52,535 nucleotides of DNA from Streptomyces sp. CC208A (GCF_030010625.1 NZ_JASCXN010000045.1:1-52535); one strand, 5' to 3'; counted from the stretch's first letter, positions 34,926-43,624 are shown. Made by a program: numbers and translations. Notes: generated from the sequence alone by a model not told the origin.

Positions 34926-35999
34926 TCAGGCTCCGGTGCTTCCGGCCCGCTCCTCGTACCCGGCCGCCTCCCCGTACAGCCGGGAGATCACGCCGAGCGC
35001 CTCGCGCAGACCGGTGGGACGCGCCGTGCCGGGAGCGAGCGTCCTGCCGAGCCAGCCGGGGCCTGCGAGGAGGACCAGGGGAGCGGTCCGTGCTCCCCGT
35101 ACCCCGAACGCCGTCCCCGCCACGTGCCGGGCCAGCGCGTGGTTCGCGGTGGAGCGTGCCTGGGACCAGAGGACGACGGCGGCCGGCCCCGACCGGCGCA
35201 CCGCCGCGTCGAGGGCCTCGGCGGGCACGGCCGCCCCGAACATCCTGGTCGGCAGCCCCCGTTCGGCGAGACCGGCGGCGAGCGCCTCCAGGGGCAGCGT
35301 GTGCTGCTCCGAGGGGACGCAGGCCAGCACCACCGGCGGGGCCGCAGGGGGCGGGGAGGAGGACGGCGGCCCGGCGACGGCGGCCCGCCGCAGTGCGGTG
35401 GAGATGTGCCAGGAGAGCAGGTGCTCCACCTCGACGTAGCGGTCGCCGGACGATTCCCACTTCCGGCCCACCGCGTGCAGCGTCGGGGCCATGATCTCCT
35501 CCCAGGCGGTGACCAGCCCGTGCTCCGCCAGCGTCGCTTGGAGGAGCCCTTCCAGGGTCGGACCGTCGAGGCGCACGGCGGCACGGGCGAGCCCGCGGCA
35601 CTCCTTCCGCACGTCGCCCAGCGGCAGACCGCTGCCGGCCGTCGCACGTCCGGCCCGCCCCGGAGACGACTTCTCGACGGACACGACCGGCTCGGCGGCG
35701 AGTCTGGCCGGAGGGCTGCCGACAGGCACCCCGCTTCCGTCCGCCACCACCGCGGACCGTACTTCCCGGGCCGCCCGGGCCGCCTCGGCCGGCGGGACGC
35801 CCGACGCCGTCAGACGGCACATCTCCTCCAGCATCGCGACATCCGCAGGACTCCACCGCCGGTGCTGCCCGTCCGCACGAACGGCGGGGCCGATCCCGTA
35901 GCGCCGGTCCCAGGACCGCACGGTGGTGGGGGAGACCCCCAGACGCCGGGCCAAGGCACCCGTGGTGATCCCATGAGCGATGTCGTGCATGTCCACCAC
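34926..35999 (-). CDS. MerR-family regulator with cobalamin-binding domain (LitR/CarH-like photoreceptor)
   Basis: A 357-residue regulator. Residues 8-75 are a MerR winged helix (ITTGALARRLGVSPTTVRSW, DRRYGIGPAVRADGQHRRWS). A long linker is followed by the helical B12-cap domain (LQATLAEHGLVTAWEEIMAP, then VGRKWESSGDRYVEVEHLLS, akin to the W-x9-EH motif of CarH but one residue longer). The B12-binding Rossmann domain contains VLACVPSEQHTLPLEALAAG, with the axial-ligand-type His in EQH. LitR/CarH proteins bind adenosylcobalamin in the dark, repress, and release DNA in light. The GTG at 35999 lacks a ribosome site; ATG 35990 is possible. The direct repeat at 36004 implies autoregulation. Confidence 0.9.
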   Translation of the reverse strand: MVDMHDIAHGITTGALARRLGVSPTTVRSWDRRYGIGPAVRADGQHRRWSPADVAMLEEMCRLTASGVPPAEAARAAREVRSAVVADGSGVPVGSPPARLAAEPVVSVEKSSPGRAGRATAGSGLPLGDVRKECRGLARAAVRLDGPTLEGLLQATLAEHGLVTAWEEIMAPTLHAVGRKWESSGDRYVEVEHLLSWHISTALRRAAVAGPPSSSPPPAAPPVVLACVPSEQHTLPLEALAAGLAERGLPTRMFGAAVPAEALDAAVRRSGPAAVVLWSQARSTANHALARHVAGTAFGVRGARTAPLVLLAGPGWLGRTLAPGTARPTGLREALGVISRLYGEAAGYEERAGSTGA

Positions 36000-36003
36000 C
36001 GTA

Positions 36004-36023
36004 CGATGCGGAAGCGATGCGAG
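36004..36023. promoter_or_regulatory. 11-bp-period direct repeat, candidate LitR autoregulatory operator
   Basis: CGATGCG-GAAG-CGATGCG-AG, one base different from 33591-33610. It starts 5 bp upstream of the regulator's GTG and would cover its promoter. Confidence 0.65.
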
Positions 36024-36051
36024 CCGGTGTGTCCGGCGTGAGGGAACGAGG

Positions 36052-36487
36052 TCAGGAACGCCACGCCTCGGCGGCCGCCGGAAGGCGGGTGACCACCCCG
36101 TCGGCCAGGCGCTCGAACTCCCCGCGCGGGAACGGCGCGACCGGCCGGGCGAAGCCCTTGAAGGCCGGCGACGCCCGGTAGGTCAACCGTGTCGCCACCC
36201 CCTCCTCGGTGAACCGGAGTTCGTCCAGCGCGGTCACCGTCCTGTTCTCCCCGACGAACACCGGCCGGGCGGGCTCCCGCACGACGAGCTCGTACTCCAG
36301 CGTGGTCGTGCGCCCCCGGAACCGGACGTGTTCCGCCACCGCGCACCCGGCCGCCCGGGCCGTCGCCGAGCCGCACGCAGCGGACGGTTCCGGGGTCCCC
36401 TTCCTCGGTGCGGGCGAAGTCCTCCAGGTATGCCACGGCCTCGGCCAAGGGGCGACGCACCACGACCACCCGCTCCACACTGATCAC
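36052..36487 (-). pseudogene. frameshifted SRPBCC/polyketide-cyclase-like protein
   Basis: The N-terminal part from GTG 36487 (after GGAGGA) reads ISVERVVVVRRPLAEAVAYL, EDFARTEEGDPGTVRCVRLG in one frame. The rest (HVRFRGRTTTLEYELVVREP, PVFVGENRTVTALDELRFTE, FERLADGVVTRL) is in another frame down to the TGA at 36052. Joined, they give an SRPBCC protein of about 145 residues. The break lies at about 36325-36365. A short middle stretch resembling RWRNTS appears in the third frame, suggesting two indels. No single start yields the full protein. SRPBCC proteins are typical companions of photolyase/SDR loci. A sequencing error remains possible. Confidence 0.75.
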
Positions 36488-36645
36488 CGCTCGGTCCTCC
36501 TCCCGCCTTCCCACCGGTGGACGCGTACTGCTCCGGTCACCTGGGCTTCCGGCCCGGCGGCCGGACCGGACGCACGGAGGGCGCCGCCGAGCAGGGACGG
36601 GCGCCCGATCGGGGGAAACGCGTGATTCGCGTGCGGAGAGTGATC

Positions 36646-39600
36646 ATGGGATGCCACAGTCGTGCCATGCGCAGTGACGAGGCTGTCATGCAGGGAACCG
36701 TCGCCGGCCTGGCACAGGAGCGATGGAAGATCACGCTGGACGGAGAACTCCCGGCGCGGTTCGCCGAACCGGGATGGAGCCACGAGGAGACCGTCGACCG
36801 CCGCTGTCCCGTCTGCGGCGGCGAACTGCACGCCCTGCGCAGACCGTACGAGTCCCAGGGCCGGACCTACCGGTACACGGCACTCGTCTGCCCCGCCTGC
36901 CCCGCCGCCTTCACCCTCGCGGATCTCGGAGCGAGGCGCTACGACGAACTGACCGACACCACGCCTCGCCGGAGCGGCCCGGCGGAGCCGGCGCCCACCG
37001 TGACCCTGCGGGTCAGGGTTCCGGCGCAGCGCGAGGGCCGGGGCCCGGCGTGGCCGGAGGACCTGGTCGTGCCCGACCGGACCGAGCGGCGCGCCCTGCT
37101 GTGGTGCAAGGTCACCGACCCCGCGTGGCGCCCGGCCGACGCCGCGCTCGCGGCGGCCGAGGACGTGCGGGTGATCCTCCCCGAGGGCCCGGAGTACGAG
37201 GCGCTGCGGACGTGGCTCGAGGAGCGGGACGTCCCGTACCGGGTCAGCCGCTACTGGGAGGAGGCCGGGCAGGTCGGCACGGTCACCGACACCGGAGGCC
37301 GTACGGAACCGGTAGAGACCGGTCCGGACGGCGCGGCCCCCGCCGCCGGACCCTGGGCGGCCGCGGCCCGGGACGCCTTCGCCGCCCAGTGGGACGCGCT
37401 GGAGGAACTGCCGGACGGCGAGGAGGACACGTACGTACCCGTCGGCGAACTGGTTCCGGCCGAGTGGGCCGGACTGCTGCCGCACCCCTCGTTCAACCCG
37501 GTGCAGGCCGCCGCCGTCCCAGCCGTCCTCGAGGAGACCGGGCATCTGGTCGTCGTCGCGCCGACGGGCGCGGGAAAGACCCCCATCGGCATGGTCGCCG
37601 CCCTGGCGGCACACGCCCGCGGACGCAAGGCGGCCTGGCTGGTCCCGCAGCGCTCGCTCACCGACGAGCTCGACCGCGACCTCGCGCTGTGGCGCAGCCA
37701 CGGCCTGCGCGTGGTGCGCCTGACCGGCGAGGCGGCGGTGGACACCGAGCTGATCCGGTCGGCCGACGTGTGGGTGGCCACCACCGAGAAGTTCGAGGCC
37801 ATCTGCCGCGCCGGCTCGCTGCGGGACGCGCTCGCGGAGGTCGGCTGCCTGGTGGTCGACGAGATCCACCTGCTCGGCGACCCGACCCGCGGAGCCGTAC
37901 TGGAGGCGCTGCTCGCCCGGGTACGGGAGGACAGCGCGGCCACCCGCATCGTCGGCCTGTCCGCGACGGTCGCCAACGCCGACGAGGTCGCCGACTGGCT
38001 GGGCGCCCGGCTCGTCCGCACCACCTGGCGGCCCACCCGGCTCACCTGGCAACTGCCCCACCTGCCCCCGGTCGACGACATGGACCGGACGGAGCGGGCC
38101 GCCGTCCGCACCCGGGCCGCCGTCCGCATCGCCCGGCAGGTCACCGGGGACGGCGGCAGCGTCCTCGTCTTCTGCGGCAGCAAGCGCGGCGTACGGTCCA
38201 CGGCGCTCGCGCTGGCCGCCGACCGGGGCGTGCCCACCACCGGCGTCGACGCCGACGACGCCGAAGAGGTGGAACGGCTGTGCACCAAGGCCGGTGTACG
38301 GCTGCACTACCGGGACTGGCCGTACAAGCGGGAGGCCGAACAGGCCTTCCGCGCCCGCGAGGCGGAGATCCTGGTCGCCACCTCCACGGTCGCGGCCGGC
38401 GTCAACCTCCCCGCCCGCGCGGTGGTCGTCCGCGACACCACCCTCGGCCTGGACCGCGTCGAGGTGTCGATGGTCCAGCAGATGTTCGGCCGCGCCGGAC
38501 GCATCGGCGCCGGAGAGCGCGAGGGCTGGGCGTTCCTGCTCACCGACCCGTCCGAACGGGCCCACTGGCAGGCCCGGTTGGCCGCCGGATACACCGTACG
38601 ATCACGCCTCGACGAGCACCTGCCCGACCACCTCCTCGCCGAAGCCGTACAGGAGCGCCTCTCGACCCTCGACGAGGCCGAGCGCTGGTGGGCCGGAACG
38701 TTCGCCGCGCACCAGGGCCACGACAGCGTCGAGCCCCTGCACGAGGCGGCACGCTTCCTCGCGGACGTGGGCTGTCTGCGCCCCGCGGCGGACGAGGACC
38801 GGCTGGAACCCAGCCCCCTGGGCCGACTGACCAGCCGCTTCATGGTCGACGCCACCCTCGCCGACGACCTGGCGACGGCACTGCGACAGGCCCCGGTGCC
38901 CGAAGACCCGCTCACCGCCGAGCAGGTGCTCGCGTACCTGCTCAGCACCCGCCTGCCCGTACTCGAACAGGCACCGTTCACCGACCGGGCGAAGACGGCC
39001 CTGCGCCGGGTCCTGCGCGAGACCGACCACACGGACGACCCCTGGGGGCTCGGCCCGGTGGAGGCGGCGGCGCCGGACGACGACGAACAGCGCCCGCAGG
39101 CCGGCGACCTCGCCCGCGCGGTCCTGCTGCTCGCGGCGACCCGCCCGCACCTCTTCCGCGGCCGGCCCGCCTACGTCCTCGGCATCCCCGTCGACTCCAT
39201 GACCGGCATCCTGGAAGAGGCACAGCGCTATCTGGCCTGGCTGGGCGCGCAAGGCCCCCTCGGCACCGTCCACCCCTGGGTCGCCGTCGTCGCCGGCGAC
39301 CTCGCCCTGCGCGTCCGCTGGCGCACCCTCGGCCCCGGCCGAGGAGCCGGACGCCTCCTCTGGATGTGCGAACGCATGGCCACGGCCCCCCTCGCGCCCC
39401 ACCTCGTCCCCCGCATGTGGCACGCGGCCAGAGCCCGCGGCATCGGAGCACCCGACTGGCCCGGCACCACGCCGCCCGGTGACTGCGCACTGCCCCCGGA
39501 CCGCTACCGGGCCCTGCTCGCGGAACGCGCCACCGGCACCCGCCTCACCCTCCAGGACGACACGCTCCGGGCATGGGCTCCGCCCGGAGCCGTGATCCGC

Positions 39601-39777
39601 CTGTGGAACGGCACGACCACCACCCGGCACCCCGCCGACGGCGAGGAGGCCACGCTGCCCCTGCCACCCGCCGAACCGGCCGACCCGTCGGCGGGGTGCC
39701 ACGGCGCCGCCGTCTTCACCCGCGGTGACCGGCTGGGAGCAGGATGGCTCGAAGCGTACGCGGCCGTCCGCGCCTGA
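36646..39777 (+). CDS. DEAD/DEAH (Ski2-like) superfamily 2 helicase with N-terminal zinc ribbon
   Basis: About 1043 residues. The N-terminus has a four-cysteine zinc ribbon (RRCPVCGGEL and LVCPACPAAF, about residues 55-90). The helicase core starts at about residue 280: Q-like HPSFNPVQAAAVPAVLEETG, Walker A VVVAPTGAGKTPIGM, motif II LVVDEIHLLGD (DEIH), motif III GLSATVAN, motif V VATSTVAAGVNLPARAVVV, motif VI QMFGRAGRIG. DEIH and the winged-helix/helical C-terminus resemble Ski2/Hel308 helicases. Motif V and VI are standard, so it should be an active ATP-dependent translocase; RNA or DNA specificity is not visible. ATG 36646 (after GGAGAG) is chosen; ATG 36688 after GAGG is an alternative. 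No nuclease or methylase partner is adjacent. Confidence 0.9.
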   Translation: MGCHSRAMRSDEAVMQGTVAGLAQERWKITLDGELPARFAEPGWSHEETVDRRCPVCGGELHALRRPYESQGRTYRYTALVCPACPAAFTLADLGARRYDELTDTTPRRSGPAEPAPTVTLRVRVPAQREGRGPAWPEDLVVPDRTERRALLWCKVTDPAWRPADAALAAAEDVRVILPEGPEYEALRTWLEERDVPYRVSRYWEEAGQVGTVTDTGGRTEPVETGPDGAAPAAGPWAAAARDAFAAQWDALEELPDGEEDTYVPVGELVPAEWAGLLPHPSFNPVQAAAVPAVLEETGHLVVVAPTGAGKTPIGMVAALAAHARGRKAAWLVPQRSLTDELDRDLALWRSHGLRVVRLTGEAAVDTELIRSADVWVATTEKFEAICRAGSLRDALAEVGCLVVDEIHLLGDPTRGAVLEALLARVREDSAATRIVGLSATVANADEVADWLGARLVRTTWRPTRLTWQLPHLPPVDDMDRTERAAVRTRAAVRIARQVTGDGGSVLVFCGSKRGVRSTALALAADRGVPTTGVDADDAEEVERLCTKAGVRLHYRDWPYKREAEQAFRAREAEILVATSTVAAGVNLPARAVVVRDTTLGLDRVEVSMVQQMFGRAGRIGAGEREGWAFLLTDPSERAHWQARLAAGYTVRSRLDEHLPDHLLAEAVQERLSTLDEAERWWAGTFAAHQGHDSVEPLHEAARFLADVGCLRPAADEDRLEPSPLGRLTSRFMVDATLADDLATALRQAPVPEDPLTAEQVLAYLLSTRLPVLEQAPFTDRAKTALRRVLRETDHTDDPWGLGPVEAAAPDDDEQRPQAGDLARAVLLLAATRPHLFRGRPAYVLGIPVDSMTGILEEAQRYLAWLGAQGPLGTVHPWVAVVAGDLALRVRWRTLGPGRGAGRLLWMCERMATAPLAPHLVPRMWHAARARGIGAPDWPGTTPPGDCALPPDRYRALLAERATGTRLTLQDDTLRAWAPPGAVIRLWNGTTTTRHPADGEEATLPLPPAEPADPSAGCHGAAVFTRGDRLGAGWLEAYAAVRA

Positions 39778-39869
39778 TCCGGCCGCCCGGCCGCCCGGGA
39801 CACCGGCATGGCACGGACGCGGCCGGGCAGTCGCCCGCCACGAGACCCGTGACGGCCGGGAGGCGGAGG

Positions 39870-41036
39870 ATGGGAGACGTGCTCACGATGGGGGTCGAGG
39901 AGGAGTACTTCCTCGTCGATCCGGGGTCCGGGCGGATCAGCGCCGCCGCCGGGAGGGTACTGGCCAGGGCGCGGGCGGAGCCAGGTGCGAGCGACGTCCT
40001 CACGGGCGAGTTCACCCGCCACCAGATCGAGGCCCGCACGACCCCTTGTGCGACGCTCGCCCACCTGCGTACCGAGCTGAGCGCGGTACGGCGTGCCGCG
40101 GCCCGCGCCGCCCGGGCGGAAGGGCTGCGGCTGTGCGCGTCCGGCACACCGGTGCTGGGCGAGGCCGCGGAAGCGACGGAGCGGGCGCCGGGGGAGGAGG
40201 CCGGAGACGGCGCGTGGGGGACGCCGGTCGGCGACCATCCGCGCCACCGGGCGGGTGTGGCCCAGTACCGGGCGATGATGGGGGACTTCGCGGTCTGCGC
40301 CCAGCACGTCCACGTCCACTGCCCGGACCGGGAGTGCGCCGTCCTCGTCGGCAACCATCTGCGTCCCGTGCTGCCGACCCTGGTGGCCCTGAGCGCGAAC
40401 TCGCCGTTCCACGAGGGGCGCGACACCGGATACGCGAGCTGGCGTTCCGTGATCCGGCAGCGGTTTCCGTGCCTGGGGCCGCCGCCGTACGCGCGGTCGC
40501 TCGCCGAGAGCGCGCGCCGCGCGGAGACCATCGCGGCGGCGGAGGCGATGCTCGCCCCGACGCTGCCCTTCTGGGATGTCCGCCCCAACCCCCGGCTGCC
40601 GACCGTGGAGATCCGCTGCCCGGACGTCTCCGCCGACCTGGAGGGGGCGGTGTGCCTGGCGGCCCTGGTGCGGGCCCTGGTGGCCGAGGCGATCGGGGCG
40701 GTCGGCCGCGGCGACCCGGGTCCCCGGGTGGGCGCGGAGGAACTGCGGGCCGCCTACTGGAAGGCCGCCCGGGACGGTGTGACGGGTAACGGCGTGGACC
40801 TGGCCACCGGCCGGGCCGTGCCGGCCGCCGAACTGGCCCGCGCCTTGCCGACCCGGGTGGAGGGCCCCCTGGAGGCGGCGGGCGACCGGCAGGCCGTGCA
40901 CGCGTACGTACGACGGACGCTCGTCGACGGCCCGGGGGCGGCGCTGCAACGCGCGGCGGCGCGGGAGGCCGGTCCGCCGGGAGCAGTACGCCGACTGGTG
41001 GCGGCGACGGAGGGGACGTCGGCGAAGGACCCGTAG
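39870..41036 (+). CDS. YbdK-type carboxylate-amine ligase (glutamate-cysteine ligase family 2)
   Basis: A 388-residue enzyme of the GCS2 family, which couples a carboxylate (often glutamate) to an amine using ATP. Motifs: MGVEEEYFLVDPGSGRI at the N-terminus with metal-binding Glu residues, TGEFTRHQIEARTTPC, FAVCAQHVHVHCPDRE, ALSANSPFHEGRDTGYASWR, FWDVRPNPRLPTVEIRCPDV. Length is close to E. coli YbdK (about 370). It could make gamma-glutamylcysteine or another gamma-glutamyl product. ATG 39870 lies after GGGAGGCGGAGG; ATG 39888 (MGVEEEY) is an alternative. It begins 92 bp after the helicase stop. Confidence 0.92.
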   Translation: MGDVLTMGVEEEYFLVDPGSGRISAAAGRVLARARAEPGASDVLTGEFTRHQIEARTTPCATLAHLRTELSAVRRAAARAARAEGLRLCASGTPVLGEAAEATERAPGEEAGDGAWGTPVGDHPRHRAGVAQYRAMMGDFAVCAQHVHVHCPDRECAVLVGNHLRPVLPTLVALSANSPFHEGRDTGYASWRSVIRQRFPCLGPPPYARSLAESARRAETIAAAEAMLAPTLPFWDVRPNPRLPTVEIRCPDVSADLEGAVCLAALVRALVAEAIGAVGRGDPGPRVGAEELRAAYWKAARDGVTGNGVDLATGRAVPAAELARALPTRVEGPLEAAGDRQAVHAYVRRTLVDGPGAALQRAAAREAGPPGAVRRLVAATEGTSAKDP

Positions 41037-41073
41037 ACGTGGGCCACGGCGGGGGCGGGAGCCCGGGACGGCC

Positions 41074-41793
41074 TCAGGTCTCGGGCTCGGGCTCGGCCAG
41101 CGTGACGACCAGAACGTCGCGGTGCGCAGGCCGCCCCGGCGCGCGGGGGCGTATCGGCGACACCCCGTGCAGGGTGCACCGGTCGTCACCGAGGAGCAGG
41201 GTCCCGGGCCGGTCGAGGACCGTACGGAACAGGGGAGCACCGTCCTGGTGGTAGACGGTGCTCTCGCCGCCGTCGGCGTTGCCGCGGTCCACCAGCAGCG
41301 AGGAGACCAGGGTCACCCCGTCGCGGTGCACGCCTTCCGGCGTGGGCTCGCCGGGCACGTCGGCGGTGGCCGGCACCCGGAAAGGATGGATCTTGACCGT
41401 CCACTCGGGCGGATCCGCCAGCACGGCCGCCGCCCGGGCGAGCAGCGACAGCAGACCGGCGAGAAGCGGGTCGGCGCTGAAGGCGTCGGTGAGCGGCTCG
41501 AAACGCCACTCACGCCCCACGTACAGCGGGTTGGTGTCGGCCGGTTGCAGAAAGGCCTCGTGCGGCCGCTCCCGGCGCTCCCCGGTGGGCCGCAGGCCGA
41601 CGTGCCCGTAGCGGCGCAGCCGCATGGTGCCGGAGGAGCGCAGATAGGGGTCGGGGACGAGGTCGTCCCAGTGCCGGTCGAACTCCGCCCACCGTTCCGG
41701 TGGGGCGCCGAGCCATCGGGCGGTCTCCTCGGCCGGGACGACGCAGGCGCCGGGATCCACCAGCTGTCGCGTGAATCGTTCGAGGTCGTTCAT
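41074..41793 (-). CDS. 2-oxoglutarate-Fe(II) dioxygenase (PF10014-type)
   Basis: A 239-residue non-heme iron oxygenase of the 2OG-Fe_Oxy_2 family, whose characterised relatives hydroxylate free amino acids such as isoleucine. The iron site is visible as His-x-Asp in PEGVHRDGVTLVSSLLV and the distal His in CTLHGVSPIRP. An Arg in APGRPAHRDVLVVT fits 2OG binding. MRLRRYGHVGLRPTGERRER is the conserved N-terminal region. ATG 41793 is chosen; the in-frame ATG at 41826 would add 11 residues. It is convergent with the ligase gene (37-bp gap). Confidence 0.85.
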   Translation of the reverse strand: MNDLERFTRQLVDPGACVVPAEETARWLGAPPERWAEFDRHWDDLVPDPYLRSSGTMRLRRYGHVGLRPTGERRERPHEAFLQPADTNPLYVGREWRFEPLTDAFSADPLLAGLLSLLARAAAVLADPPEWTVKIHPFRVPATADVPGEPTPEGVHRDGVTLVSSLLVDRGNADGGESTVYHQDGAPLFRTVLDRPGTLLLGDDRCTLHGVSPIRPRAPGRPAHRDVLVVTLAEPEPET

Positions 41794-42472
41794 GCCCGGG
41801 AGAGTGCCCGGCCGTCCCGGTGTCATGCGCCGCGAGGACGGGAGGAGGCGCGGCGGGCCGGGAACGGTACGGGGAGGCATGAGTGGCACGGCCGGTTCTG
41901 GGCAGTCGCCTGGTCGGGTGCGCACCCGAAAAGCCGTCGCCCGGCTTCCCCCCCTCCGGGCGACGGCGCGCGGAAGCGGTACGTCGCCTTCACCACGTCC
42001 TTTCCGGCCCGCGCCGCGGCACGACCACCGCATACGCGCGGGGCCGTCGGCCGTACGGGCGCCCGCCGCCCCGCCCCCGAGGCCGCACGGCCGTGGAGAA
42101 CGCCACCGCCGAGGGCCCTCATGAGCGCGGGGCGCGGAGACCGGCGCGGTCGGCCACGTCCGGGCTCCGCCGTCCACGGTGCCGAGTGCCGGCCGGCGCG
42201 CTGTGCTCGTGCGCAGGTGCCCGCTCCGCCGACTCCACGGAATCCTCACGACGTACCGAGAAGACCGGCGACGAGTGCCGCACGGGGTCCAGGCCGGCAC
42301 CCGCCCCAGGTGAGAGCGGGACCCGGCCCACGGGAGCCGCGACCAGGAGGCGTCCGGCAGGGGCGTTCCGGTCAGCGAGGGGCCGGAGAACCCCCTTTTC
42401 CGTGATCAGGTGATGACTTAGCGTGGCGTTGCTCCGCACTACCAGAGTTTCGTGACTGAAGGGATGATCCCC
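41794..42472. other. 679-bp region without a supported gene
   Basis: It separates the divergent dioxygenase and inhibitor genes. No frame has both a ribosome site and a recognisable domain. A minus-strand frame 42439-42119 (106 residues) is Pro/Arg-rich and unconvincing. The right end, about 42390-42430, is less GC-rich (CCCCCTTTTCCGTGATCAGG) with a TAGCGT hexamer at 42420-42425, a plausible -10 for the inhibitor gene. Confidence 0.45.
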
Positions 42473-43066
42473 ATGCGCACGAGAACCAAGCTCGGTGTCA
42501 CTCTGGCCGCCTGCGCGGTCGCCACCCTCGGAACGGTGGCGCCGACCTCGGCGTCGACCGAACTCGAGAGGACGATCGCGACCCAGGCCCGGGAAGCAGG
42601 CCTGAGCAAGAGCGAGGTCGCCGGCCTGCAGCGGCAGATCGACGAGCAGATGGCCCGCACACCCGGCGGCAAGCAGATCGGCGTCAACCAGATCGCCTGG
42701 CGCGGCGGCAAGGCCGTCATGACCTTACCCCTCCCCGGCGAGGCACAGGCCCGGGCGGTGAACGAACCGCTCGGCACCCTCGGAACGCCGAACTGCAGTT
42801 ACCTGTGGACCTGCCTCTACGAGCACTCGAACTATGACGGCCGCCGTCTGACCTGGTCGGACTGCAACTTCGAGAATCTCGCCAACTGGGGCTTCAACGA
42901 CAAGACCAGCTCCTGGCACAACAACCAGAGCCGGGGTACCAAGTCCTACGTCTACAACTGGACCGGCTCGTCCTGGGCGCTGCTGTGGAGCTCCACGGCC
43001 CCCTCCGCCAGTTCCTACGTGGGCAGCGCGAACAACGACAGGGCGGACGGCATCCGGGTCTGCTGA
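42473..43066 (+). CDS. secreted peptidase-inhibitor family I36 protein with a TTA codon
   Basis: A 197-residue exported protein. Residues 1-27 are a signal peptide (MRTRTKLGVTLAACAVATLG, cleavage near TSAS). A helical pro-like segment follows (QAREAGLSKSEVAGLQRQID). The C-terminal ~90 residues are a crystallin-like I36 domain with paired cysteines: CSYLWTCLYEHSNYDGRRLT, WSDCNFENLANWGFNDKTSS, ending ADGIRVC. Such proteins inhibit metalloproteases (SMPI family). Codon 85 (42725-42727) is TTA, the leucine codon read by the developmentally regulated bldA tRNA in Streptomyces, so expression is probably late. ATG 42473 lies 8 nt after AAGGGA. It ends at the hairpin at 43090. Confidence 0.85.
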   Translation: MRTRTKLGVTLAACAVATLGTVAPTSASTELERTIATQAREAGLSKSEVAGLQRQIDEQMARTPGGKQIGVNQIAWRGGKAVMTLPLPGEAQARAVNEPLGTLGTPNCSYLWTCLYEHSNYDGRRLTWSDCNFENLANWGFNDKTSSWHNNQSRGTKSYVYNWTGSSWALLWSSTAPSASSYVGSANNDRADGIRVC

Positions 43067-43089
43067 CCGGTCCCCGCGACCGCACCACC

Positions 43090-43121
43090 GCCCGCCGGGC
43101 ACGGCACCACGCCCGGCGGGC
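43090..43121. terminator. bidirectional hairpin terminator
   Basis: GCCCGCCGGGC (43090-43100) pairs perfectly with GCCCGGCGGGC (43111-43121) around a 10-nt loop, between the convergent inhibitor and SnoaL-like genes. Confidence 0.8.
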
Positions 43122-43165
43122 ACCCGCGGCTCCGCCCCTCATGGCACGGCGTGGGGCCCCGCCCC

Positions 43166-43573
43166 TCACGACAGGGCATGGAAATACCGCACGCACGTCC
43201 GCAGCAGCCCGTCGTCCGCGATCGTGAAGACGTCCACGAACCGCTGCTCCGGCACCGCTGCCTCCCCCGTCACACGGCGACCCGTCACGATCACCGTGCG
43301 GTCCTGAGCCGCGACCCGGTCCACGAGGTGCCGGGTGCCCGGCGGCGCGTGCAGGGCGAGGGCGCGCAAAGCCCCGGTGCGGCCCCGTGCGGCCTGCAGG
43401 CCGGGCAGTTCGAGGACCACCGCGTCGTGCAGCAGCGACCCGCATCCGTCGAGGTCGCCCCCGTCCAGGTAGTCGTAGACCAGCCGCACGTGGTCGATGC
43501 CCGCGACGGTCACCAGGTCCGCCCGCCCCGAGGGCCCGGGCGTCGTGGTGTCTTGGCTGTTCAACGGTGCCAA
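43166..43573 (-). CDS. SnoaL/NTF2-like protein
   Basis: A 135-residue protein of the cone-shaped NTF2/SnoaL fold: GIDHVRLVYDYLDGGDLDGC, LLHDAVVLELPGLQAARGRT, TRHLVDRVAAQDRTVIVTGR and QRFVDVFTIADDGLLRTCVR at the end. Members include polyketide cyclases, ketosteroid-isomerase-like enzymes and many with no known reaction. The start is uncertain: TTG 43573 or TTG 43564, the latter better spaced from AAAGGGG. It diverges from the SARP-STAND activator gene and shares its repeat-rich promoter region. Confidence 0.75.
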   Translation of the reverse strand: MAPLNSQDTTTPGPSGRADLVTVAGIDHVRLVYDYLDGGDLDGCGSLLHDAVVLELPGLQAARGRTGALRALALHAPPGTRHLVDRVAAQDRTVIVTGRRVTGEAAVPEQRFVDVFTIADDGLLRTCVRYFHALS

Positions 43574-43624
43574 CCCCTTTCACCTTCCGGTCCAGGATTC
43601 TGCGGCGCCCGCCCAACTCGCCGT

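Noticed and set aside
41059..41088. GAGCCCG/CGGGCTC dyad between the convergent ligase and dioxygenase genes
   Set aside because: Only 7 bp with a long loop and overlapping the dioxygenase coding end; weak as a terminator.
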